This document shows, in pieces, positions 1-7,653 of a stretch of 64,000 nt of DNA. The notes under the pieces were generated by a model. It was given only the letters and a program-made list of their open reading frames with translations, ran no database searches and was not told where the DNA came from. How positions within the stretch are numbered: position 1 is the first letter of the stretch; every line of letters starts with the position of its first letter. Source of the stretch: VRUE01 sp963805455 (GTDB lineage Bacteria > Actinomycetota > Thermoleophilia > Solirubrobacterales > 70-9); the NCBI GenBank assembly GCA_963805455.1, contig CAWDUJ010000009.1, forward strand, positions 186,001 to 250,000, written 5' to 3'. Made by a program: the position numbers and the translations under genes.

Positions 1-523
1 TCACGTAGGTCAGCGGCAGCGGCGCACCCGAGGCGACCTGGGCAAAGATCGCCGGGTGACCATGGTTGACGCCGTTGAAGGCGAGCAGCTTCCCGACCGA
101 GGCGAAGGCCCCCTGGTCGGGGAGCGACACGCGCGAGGTGACAGACCCGGACCCGACGAGGGCGTCCGAGCAGGCCCGTTTGGCGCCTTCGGAGGAAATC
201 GAGCGCAGCTGGCCGAGCGAGCAGGTGTCCAGGCCCTTGGTCTGCAGTTTCCCGTTGCGGTTGATGTCGAGGATGATCCGGTTGAGTTTGGGCGGCGCCG
301 AGCCGTCCGTCGTCTTGATCTTGCCGCCCATCTGCACCCCGACCGGCGCGGTGCCGCTTCGGGGAAGCTTGGAGGGCGAGATCGTCCCTTCGAAGACGAC
401 GACGATTTTGCCCTGCAGCACACGAACCGCCTGGCTGCTCGACGCGAGGACCAGGGCCCCCAGCGCGACGACCGCCACCGCCGCCCCGAGGGCGACCCTC
501 TTTCTACGGATCATCCTGGCCAT
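1..523 (-). CDS. Exported single-unit protein D (copy B), partial at window edge
   Basis: Reading from ATG at 523 the frame stays open to position 1, so the C-terminus lies outside the window. The first 35 residues form a signal peptide (basic MARMIRRKR, then an alanine/valine core ending SSSQA). The rest closely matches the 267-residue protein at 17,509-18,312: a TPSKLPR-type stretch, a GKLQTKGLDTCSLGQL segment, then a cysteine and an LVGSG motif. The start lies two bases after the TAG of gene C (526-528), so translation is probably coupled. This is the last gene of the second operon copy visible here. No catalytic motif is seen and the function is unknown. Confidence 0.8.
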   Translation of the reverse strand, partial: MARMIRRKRVALGAAVAVVALGALVLASSSQAVRVLQGKIVVVFEGTISPSKLPRSGTAPVGVQMGGKIKTTDGSAPPKLNRIILDINRNGKLQTKGLDTCSLGQLRSISSEGAKRACSDALVGSGSVTSRVSLPDQGAFASVGKLLAFNGVNHGHPAIFAQVASGAPLPLTYV

Positions 524-525
524 CG

Positions 526-1164
526 CTAGCGAACGAGCGGGTAGGCGCAGATGTAGCGGCCGCCGGTGTTGAAGGCGCCCTCCTTCAATTCCGTCTGCGA
601 GACGAAGATCGTGCTGTAGGCGGAGCCCGACGTGTTGCCGTAATACGTGTCGGTGAACTCGCGCTGGTTTTCCCCGGTGCCATTGCCGAGATCGAGGACA
701 CCGGAGGTCGAGGACAGTTCGAGCGGATCGGGCAGGTAACCACCCTTGGCGGTGCATCCGTCGGACGCGTCTTCGACCTTCTCGACCGGCCCCGAGGCCG
801 ACTGATCGAAGCAGACTCCGCGGACCAGGACGGTTCCGCCGGGGCAGGCAGCGGCGTGCCCGGCGACGGTGTTGGCGTTGCCCGCCTGACTCGAAGCGTT
901 CGCGTTGGGGACGGTGCCCAGGGCGGCGAGGTTGATGTCGGCCCCGCTAAGCGACCCGTTTGCGACCTTGGTCCCGTTGACGGCGTTGTTTGCGATTTTC
1001 CGGCCGGTGACGGCCTTCGACCTCAGCTGCTTCGTGCCGACCGAGTTTTTCCCGAGTCCCCTCGCCAAGGCGGTCCCGCCAAGCGCGACGATCAGAGCGA
1101 CGATCGCGATGATCATCGCCGGTGAGGGCATCCAAGCCCGCTTCTTGCTTACGTCCTGCTGCAT
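526..1164 (-). CDS. Membrane-anchored repeat protein C (copy B)
   Basis: About 212 residues from ATG at 1164, chosen because GGAGGAG lies five bases upstream; the open frame extends 16 codons further but without ribosome-site support. Residues about 15-35 are a single hydrophobic helix (MIIAIVALIVALGGTALA). It is followed by short imperfect repeats of the type NSVGTKQL / AVTGRKI / SLSGADI, a pattern often seen just after an N-terminal membrane helix in actinobacterial surface proteins. The C-terminal half carries four cysteines and a CxxKGGYLPDPLEL segment recalling C-type-lectin or FGE-like loops, but this is only a resemblance. The protein at 18,316-18,987 is the same family (also ends YPLVR). 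Function unknown; probably an exported anchored protein. Confidence 0.8.
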   Translation of the reverse strand: MQQDVSKKRAWMPSPAMIIAIVALIVALGGTALARGLGKNSVGTKQLRSKAVTGRKIANNAVNGTKVANGSLSGADINLAALGTVPNANASSQAGNANTVAGHAAACPGGTVLVRGVCFDQSASGPVEKVEDASDGCTAKGGYLPDPLELSSTSGVLDLGNGTGENQREFTDTYYGNTSGSAYSTIFVSQTELKEGAFNTGGRYICAYPLVR

Positions 1165-1194
1165 CTGTCTCCTCCGCTTTCTCCCATGTTTGCG

Positions 1195-1210
1195 GTTCCC
1201 TAGAGGGAAC
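1195..1210. promoter_or_regulatory. Palindrome upstream of gene C (copy B), candidate operator
   Basis: GTTCCCTAGAGGGAAC has perfect 6-base arms around TAGA. It sits 30 bases upstream of the gene C start. A TTGAGC box (minus strand, 1221-1226) lies just upstream, as in the paralogous region at 19,017-19,052, but the -10 position here is poor (no TATAAG equivalent), so this copy of the promoter may be weakened or dead. That it is an operator is inference. Confidence 0.4.
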
Positions 1211-1280
1211 ACCCCTACTCGCTCAAAGGTTTGGTCTAGAAACCCCGCGGGATTCTAGCGTCGCCGGAGCTTTTTGACTC

Positions 1281-4010
1281 TCAGCCCTTGCCGCCGCCGC
1301 AGGCCGTCTTGGTCGTGACGTTCTGAGTGACGCCCTTGCCATTCTGACCTTCATAGTGGACCTTGACCACCGCGTCGCCCTTGCAGAGGCTCCTGGTATT
1401 GACGAGATAGCCCTTCTTACCGCCCAGAAGGTCGAGGCGGAAGTAGCCGATCGGGGCGTCGGGCACCGTCCGGACCGTGGTCTGCAGGCGCCCTCCCTTC
1501 GACTTCGATTCGGCCTGCGGAACAAGGCGGACCTGGCCATTGAGGATGAAGGCGAGGCGCGGCAGCTTGCCGAAGCCTGAGACCGCGTAAGCCGGGCCCT
1601 GAAGCGGCGCATCCAACAGCGGCGTCTTGGTCATCACGGTGCCGATCGACTGGCGGCCGGCGCAAGATTCGGATTCCAGCTGCGATTTGGAGCAGAGGTT
1701 GCCAAGGTGGCGCTGGTCGATTGCAAACGCCTTCGGCAGGGTCACCTTGACCGACTTGATGTTCGCTTCGCCGGACTTGGTCCGCAATTCGAAGCGCAAC
1801 CTCGGGTTCGCGCTGCGGCCGGTCGCTCCCTTGCCGATCTGCTTGACCTTCATCTTCGGGTTGAAGTTGAGGTAGCGGCAGTTGACGGCGTGGAAGAAGG
1901 AGGAGAAGTCGGCGACAGTGCCCTGGTCCCCGATGCCCTGCGAGTCGACCGAGAAGTGCGAGCAGTTGGTCGGGTTGATCGTGAAGTTCGACTTGTCGAT
2001 GTTGACCTGGATCGAGCGCATCCGGATCGGGACCCCGCCGATGATCTGGGGGACGGTGTCTGAGACAGCCGAGACCTGAGCGGTTAGCGGGTCGACGTGG
2101 AGGGCGACCCTGACGACGACGACGCCGTAGTCATACGGGCCGGCGAGGGCCGGGGTGACAGCCGCGAGGCTGAGCGGAGCGCCCTTGAACGGGCCGGACA
2201 GGTACATCTTCCCGACCGCGTTGAACGGATTGGTGCCGGGCCCAGCCGAGACGTTGGTCGTGCCGATCTGAGAGGACGCGGGACAGCTGGGGCTGGCCTG
2301 CTCGGCGCGGCCGGCGTTGGCCGCCGCCGTGGCGATCGCGCCCTCCGAGCAGTAGGAGATTCCCCTCAGGTCCCCGGTGAAGCCGGGCGGCATCCTGAAG
2401 TTGAGGTCCCCGAGGAACTGGTCCCCGTCATCGCGGTCGAGCTTCAGATGGAAGCTGCTGAAGGCGCCGGCGAGCGGGTTTGCGGTGCCGGCCACGAGGC
2501 GCGGCTGGAAGGGGCGAACCTCCGCCGGGCAGGAGGCGCCGTTCGGGCCCGAGCCGAGGCTGAAGTTCGGGGTCGAGGTCTGGTTCGCGAGCGTCGAGTT
2601 CCACGGCGTGAAGACCGACTCGACGCTGTAGTTGGCGCAGTGGGTCGGTGTCGCCAGCAATGCCCGCTGCGAGGCGAAGATGTGGAAGTTGAAGCTTTCG
2701 AACGGAACCTGCGGCAGGTCGTTGAACACCGCCGTGATCCGCCCGGTCGCGGGATCGGGGTGGATGTCGCCGACCAACTTGGCGTGGATCCCGAAGCCGT
2801 CCGCGATCAGGAAGACGCGGTACTGATTCCCGGGCTCCGGTTCGCCGAAGTAGATCGAGCCTTTGAGCGGGCCATCGAGAGCCGGCGTCTCAAGGTCCAT
2901 CGTCCCGATCTTCGCGTTGTCGGGGCATTCCGCCGGCGCCTCGCTGTTGAAGTTCGCCAGTGAGTCCGGGCAGGCCCGCTGGCCGTCCGCGGCGTCAGGA
3001 TTGATCGTCAGGCCTTCTGGCAGGGTGACGGTCGCTTCCTTGATCTGCGACGGCGACAGGGCATCGCTCTCGAACTGTTTTGCTTGCAGCTCAAGGTCGA
3101 GGCCGGACGGCGCATCGCTTTCGTTGGTCGTCAGCGAGGCGTTGAGAACGGGATAGAAGTTGAGTTTCTCGCAGCCGTCGACCGGCGGGAGTTCATCACT
3201 CGAGGTCGTCGCGTTGCCCGGGTCCTGGTAGGTGACGGCGCTGATCGTCACCGGCAGCGTTTCGCCGGTGCAGACGGTCGGGTTATTGATCATCGGGTGA
3301 TTGGCGGTTCCGGCCGAGTGCGGCCCTTCGCAGGCGGTCGTTTCGGACCCAGGACATCCGGACGGCGCGCCCGGCGAACCCTTTTTGAAGCGATCGCCGC
3401 TGTTGCTACCGGAGGCCGGGAAACCCCAGATCGTCATTTTCGCCCCGGCGAGCGGAATCACCTGGGTCAGGCCCGAGACGCTGAAGCGGAGACCGTAGTC
3501 GCTCGCTGTCCGCACCGAGACCGGTGTGCTGATCGGGATCTGAAGAGAGGGGACGTAGAACGCGAACCGAACCGTCTCCTCTTCTTCCTGCGGTTGGACG
3601 TAATAGATCGGCGCCGTGCCGAGCAGGTTATTTGGGTTGCCCGAGTAGTTGGCGCGGATCGTGACGATCCCGATCTGTGAGGCGGTCGGGCACTGCATGA
3701 GGGCGAAGTCGCTCGAGGTGCAGCGAGGGATCGCGTTCGGGTTTCCGAACAGCCCCTCGGGGGCATTGAGCACGACGTCTTTGGCGGCCTCCGGTTCGCC
3801 CGGATTGGCAAGGGCGAAATTGAAGCTGAAGTCGGGGTGCCCCCCGGCCTGACTTGTCGAAACCGAGGCGCTGAACGACGTGATCGCCTGGCTGGCGCCC
3901 GCCGGGGCCACCAGGAGCGCGGACGCCGCCAGGGCCAGGGCGCCGACCATCGCCGCGCGCATGGCGCCGCGAAGCGAGAGAAGCCGGGAGATGGTCGTTT
4001 GCGTGCTCAT
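1281..4010 (-). CDS. Exported four-unit protein B2 (copy B)
   Basis: About 909 residues. The start at 4010 (MSTQTTISRLL) is chosen because AAGGAG lies six bases upstream; the frame extends 12 codons further into the end of the preceding gene. A signal peptide ends near APAGA. The mature chain starts with STSQAGGHPD, also found in the three related proteins here. Four diverged units follow, each marked by a VxLPxG strand, a cysteine, and a C-(P/A)-x-x-S/A-x-IG motif near residues 107, 362, 576 and 783, usually followed by a GPxY/GSIY segment. It ends TKTACGGGKG. It closely resembles the protein at 19,114-21,840. No enzymatic motif was recognised; a secreted structural or binding role is a guess. 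Confidence 0.85.
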   Translation of the reverse strand: MSTQTTISRLLSLRGAMRAAMVGALALAASALLVAPAGASQAITSFSASVSTSQAGGHPDFSFNFALANPGEPEAAKDVVLNAPEGLFGNPNAIPRCTSSDFALMQCPTASQIGIVTIRANYSGNPNNLLGTAPIYYVQPQEEEETVRFAFYVPSLQIPISTPVSVRTASDYGLRFSVSGLTQVIPLAGAKMTIWGFPASGSNSGDRFKKGSPGAPSGCPGSETTACEGPHSAGTANHPMINNPTVCTGETLPVTISAVTYQDPGNATTSSDELPPVDGCEKLNFYPVLNASLTTNESDAPSGLDLELQAKQFESDALSPSQIKEATVTLPEGLTINPDAADGQRACPDSLANFNSEAPAECPDNAKIGTMDLETPALDGPLKGSIYFGEPEPGNQYRVFLIADGFGIHAKLVGDIHPDPATGRITAVFNDLPQVPFESFNFHIFASQRALLATPTHCANYSVESVFTPWNSTLANQTSTPNFSLGSGPNGASCPAEVRPFQPRLVAGTANPLAGAFSSFHLKLDRDDGDQFLGDLNFRMPPGFTGDLRGISYCSEGAIATAAANAGRAEQASPSCPASSQIGTTNVSAGPGTNPFNAVGKMYLSGPFKGAPLSLAAVTPALAGPYDYGVVVVRVALHVDPLTAQVSAVSDTVPQIIGGVPIRMRSIQVNIDKSNFTINPTNCSHFSVDSQGIGDQGTVADFSSFFHAVNCRYLNFNPKMKVKQIGKGATGRSANPRLRFELRTKSGEANIKSVKVTLPKAFAIDQRHLGNLCSKSQLESESCAGRQSIGTVMTKTPLLDAPLQGPAYAVSGFGKLPRLAFILNGQVRLVPQAESKSKGGRLQTTVRTVPDAPIGYFRLDLLGGKKGYLVNTRSLCKGDAVVKVHYEGQNGKGVTQNVTTKTACGGGKG

Positions 4011-4038
4011 CGTTTTCTCCTTGCTCATCTTCAGCGCC

Positions 4039-7000
4039 TCAGCCATTGCTCCGCTTCCCCTTCTTCTTGTGCTTCTTGTGCTTCTTCACACACTTGCCGT
4101 GGCGCTTGACCTTCGGCTTCTTGCACTTGAGCCGCTTGACGTTGCCGCCGTTGCCCTTGAAGGTCCCGATCTGCGGCGGCGGCGCCGGCACCGTACCGGG
4201 GCCGTGGCACTCGTCCTTGGCCGCGCAGAGCGGCAGCGGTGGGATCTTGAGGAACCCGCCGCCGGCCCGGGCGTCGTAGACCTTCATCGTCTCGCCGTTC
4301 TTGTCCTGGGGCGCGAGGGTGGCGCGCGTATAGAAGAAGGCGTTGACTCCGTCGGACGTAACTCCGAGAAGGCCGGCGTCGAAGTTGCTGATCCCGGTCG
4401 AGACCAGTTGCAGGATGCCTTCTTCCCACTCGTAGACGTCGGATCGGTTGTTGGTGTCTCGCAGCACCAGCGGTTCGACCGTGGTGAAGAAGACCGTGCC
4501 GTCGTCCGCGAGGTTGAGCCCCTTGGAGAGCGTTGCGTTCCCGGTCGGAGCGGCTTCGGTCGTGGCGCACGAGGCGCAGACCAGGGTCCCCGCGTCAGTG
4601 TCGTAGCGGAAGATCTGGCTGCGGTTGAAGGTGTTGAATCCTGTCAGCGACAGCGTCGAGGCGAGGGCGGCGAAATCGCCATCCGAGCTCACCTGGAAGT
4701 CTTCATAGCGGTGAGTCTTGCTTTCGTTGACCGCGTGGAGCACGACTTCGCCGGCGGGCTCGATCGTGGTCACGTACTGGGGGGCTGAGCCCGGTCGGGC
4801 CACGAATAGATTCGGTGCGTTGAGCGTCCCGGACCCGTCGAGTTCCTCGGGCGAGAGGAAGAACACGGTGCCGTCATTCGACGACACCCCCGCCCCGCCC
4901 GCGAGCGCCACGACGCCGCAGTTCTGCGGGCCACCGGGGATGACGTTCCAGTCCGGGCCTTCTTTGCCCGGGACCGGGTCGCAGGCGTCTGTGTTTCCAG
5001 ATGAGGTCCCCGTCGACACCCGCGCAACCGTTGCGCCCGAGGAGGTGACGTCGGCGCGGTAGAGGTCCGCGCTCGTGTCGGTGTCCCCGCTGAGGGGGTC
5101 GGCGGTGGTGAAGAAGACCTTGCTCCCGTCCGAGGTCATCCCGTTGAACAGGACCCCGTTGGTGGTATCGGCAACCTGGACCGAGTTAGGGCTGTTGCCA
5201 ACGTGCATGAAGAGGTCGTAGTAGGTGTTGCCTTTCGCGTCGGTGCTGACGGCTTTACCGACCAGGACCCTGCTCCCATCCGAGGAGACGTCGAGACCGG
5301 CAACGGTGCCGGTCATCGTCGACCCATTCGGCAGGGTGGAGACGACCTGAGTGGTGCCCGCTTCCAGGTCCCGCTCGTAGATCGTCAGGTTGCCTTCGGT
5401 GGCGGCATTCTCGAGTTTCGAGGTCGATCCGAAGACGAGGTGGCTGCCGTCATCGGACAACGACTGGCCGATGTAACCGGCGGGTTCAGCGCTAGGTTTG
5501 GCAATCGAGCCCCTCAGGCCCTGGACCAGGCTGCCGTTCGGTCGATGGACAGGGATCCCCGTCGACCCATCGGAGAAGCAGGGGTCGCAGAGGGTGCCGT
5601 TTCCGAAGGCGAAGGCACTGAGCTCTCCGCTCGACCCAACCAGCGGGGAGCCGAACGGTGCCGTGGAGGGAGTCCCGCTGGCCGGGATCCCGACGTACTT
5701 CGTTTCCCACCGGCCTGCAGCCGCGTTGCGGGTGGCGACATACGGATCGAGTTCGAAGTTGGTCGCGTCGCCGGCTCCGGGAACGGTGCCGAACTGAAGC
5801 GAATAGAGGAGGTGATCACCGGCGGCGGGCTGTTGGCCCAGAGTTTTCTGCCCCGGTACCAGCGTCGAGCTGACGTCGTACCCGTTGGTGTCCCCAGCCG
5901 AGGCGAGCTCGTAGGCACGGCAATTGAGCAACTGGGCTGCGCCAGTCTGCTGACGAACCTGTGCGTTCGGACAACCGTCCGGTCCGGTCGCCGGACTCGC
6001 AAACGTCGTGAACGTGTGGTCGCTGCCCTCGGTTGTATCGCTTGGGTTTTCGGCGACGAACCTGTAGTGGTAATGGACACCGGGGGTGAGACCGGACAGG
6101 GCCTGAGTGACAATTTCAGGCGCCAGGTTGTCTTTGAGTTCTTTCGATGGGACCGGCAATTTCCCGCCGTAGGCGGTCGTCGAGCCGAATTCGATCCACC
6201 ATTCGGTGAGGCCTCCGCCGGGGGCGATCCTCGCCGAGATGACGGCTCCGTCGGTGTTGACGGCGGAAACCGACTCTTCGGAGATTTCCGGCGGGCCGGC
6301 GGGCTGAAGTTCCTTGACCCCGCCGGATGCGAAGACGCTGTTGGATTCGTTTGCGGCGGTGATCTTGTAGTAGTAGGTGGTGCCGGTGGTGAGGCCGCCG
6401 ATTGTCGCTTCGACCCCGCCGCTGAACGGCGCCGAGCCATCACAGGGCGTTTCGTTGCTGAGGTTCGCCGGATTGGTTCCGTACCTGAACACACATGCGT
6501 TGATCGGAGCGCCGCTGTTCGGGACGTCCCGATCCACCGTGGCATGGATCGTCGCGGTGGTCGCGGTGACCTGCGCCCCTTCCGTGGTCACGTCCGGGAT
6601 GGTGATGTTGCCGGTCCGCTTGAAGGAATCGACGCGGCTGTTATCTGTGACATAGACGATGTGTGTGGTCTCGTCAACGGCCACGCCTTCGGCGCCGCTC
6701 ATCCCTGGGTATGTACCTTCCGGACCCCCGAATGCGCCGACGAATCCGCCCGTGGCGTTGTACTCATTGACATGATCGCCATGGATCGTGTAAATGTGGC
6801 CGTCGCCGTTGTCGACCGCAACGTCAGCGGCTTCGGACGTGTCGGGGTCGATCAATCCTAGGTTTTCACCCGTCGGGCTGAATTTCCAGACACCACCGCA
6901 GCAGTAATCAACGATGTAGAAGTTCCCCGCGGCGTCGATCTCCATACCGCAGACCGATTTGCCGCTGTTGAACGATTCCCCGGTTGGGGTTCCGTCCGGG

Positions 7001-7650
7001 TTGAACTCCGTTATCGGCCCTCCGGTCCAGCTGCCGGCCCAGACATTGCCGTCGGGGGCCACATCGAAGCCGCATACGCCGCTGTAGCCGAGCCCCCCGG
7101 GTGGGGCGAAGCCACCGGATACGGGTTCGCCATTGGCCTTCCAGCCTTTGATCGTGCCTTCGCCTTCGGACATGCCGTAGACGCGACCTTGTTCGCCTTC
7201 GCCGACCCCCCCGCTGCCACCGGAGTTGTCGACCGAGACGTCGCTCCAGTTGCTCTGGCCTGTCGTCCCGACCATCGTGGTCGGAGAAATGGCGGAGAAG
7301 GCCGACGGCGCGCCGGCGGAATTGAACTTGTACCAGTAGTTGTTGTTGCCGACGATGAAGTCGCCGTTGGCGTGGTTGATGTCCATCTGGGCGCCGTAGC
7401 TGGACGAGAAGGGGGCGCCGCCCGGCCCGACCGAGCCGGTGCCGTCGAAGGAGCCCCCCGGGTAGGGACCGTTGTAGGCGCGCAGGTTGACGATCTGCGC
7501 CGAGGCCGTGCCTGCGAAGACCAGCGCGACGAGGGCCGTACAGACGGCTCCTGCAAGGATCGCGGTTCTACGCCTGCGGCTCACGGCGCCTCCCCTTTTC
7601 CGATTCCCGTTGATCTGCATGGCGGTCAGTTCTCTCCTCGAGGTCCTCAT
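4039..7650 (-). CDS. Giant exported propeller-FN3-WD40-like protein A2 (copy B)
   Basis: About 1203 residues. GAGGGGGG lies nine bases before ATG 7650; an in-frame ATG at codon 11 (7620) is an alternative, and the same second ATG exists in the paralog at 26,509. A signal peptide ends near GTASA. Order: an NHL-type propeller of VAVDxxGxxY strands (residues about 45-350), two FN3-like repeats ending with YYYKITAAN and YHYRFVAEN, the family junction CPNAQVRQ...CRAYELAS (about 560-585), then a WD40/TolB-like propeller with repeated DVSSDGSRVLVG and FTTADPL strands. It ends with a CKKPKVKRHGKCVKK motif and a Lys/His tail. Compared with its paralog at 21,869 it lacks a second NHL propeller. Function unknown. 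Confidence 0.85.
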   Translation of the reverse strand: MRTSRRELTAMQINGNRKRGGAVSRRRRTAILAGAVCTALVALVFAGTASAQIVNLRAYNGPYPGGSFDGTGSVGPGGAPFSSSYGAQMDINHANGDFIVGNNNYWYKFNSAGAPSAFSAISPTTMVGTTGQSNWSDVSVDNSGGSGGVGEGEQGRVYGMSEGEGTIKGWKANGEPVSGGFAPPGGLGYSGVCGFDVAPDGNVWAGSWTGGPITEFNPDGTPTGESFNSGKSVCGMEIDAAGNFYIVDYCCGGVWKFSPTGENLGLIDPDTSEAADVAVDNGDGHIYTIHGDHVNEYNATGGFVGAFGGPEGTYPGMSGAEGVAVDETTHIVYVTDNSRVDSFKRTGNITIPDVTTEGAQVTATTATIHATVDRDVPNSGAPINACVFRYGTNPANLSNETPCDGSAPFSGGVEATIGGLTTGTTYYYKITAANESNSVFASGGVKELQPAGPPEISEESVSAVNTDGAVISARIAPGGGLTEWWIEFGSTTAYGGKLPVPSKELKDNLAPEIVTQALSGLTPGVHYHYRFVAENPSDTTEGSDHTFTTFASPATGPDGCPNAQVRQQTGAAQLLNCRAYELASAGDTNGYDVSSTLVPGQKTLGQQPAAGDHLLYSLQFGTVPGAGDATNFELDPYVATRNAAAGRWETKYVGIPASGTPSTAPFGSPLVGSSGELSAFAFGNGTLCDPCFSDGSTGIPVHRPNGSLVQGLRGSIAKPSAEPAGYIGQSLSDDGSHLVFGSTSKLENAATEGNLTIYERDLEAGTTQVVSTLPNGSTMTGTVAGLDVSSDGSRVLVGKAVSTDAKGNTYYDLFMHVGNSPNSVQVADTTNGVLFNGMTSDGSKVFFTTADPLSGDTDTSADLYRADVTSSGATVARVSTGTSSGNTDACDPVPGKEGPDWNVIPGGPQNCGVVALAGGAGVSSNDGTVFFLSPEELDGSGTLNAPNLFVARPGSAPQYVTTIEPAGEVVLHAVNESKTHRYEDFQVSSDGDFAALASTLSLTGFNTFNRSQIFRYDTDAGTLVCASCATTEAAPTGNATLSKGLNLADDGTVFFTTVEPLVLRDTNNRSDVYEWEEGILQLVSTGISNFDAGLLGVTSDGVNAFFYTRATLAPQDKNGETMKVYDARAGGGFLKIPPLPLCAAKDECHGPGTVPAPPPQIGTFKGNGGNVKRLKCKKPKVKRHGKCVKKHKKHKKKGKRSNG

Positions 7651-7653
7651 TGA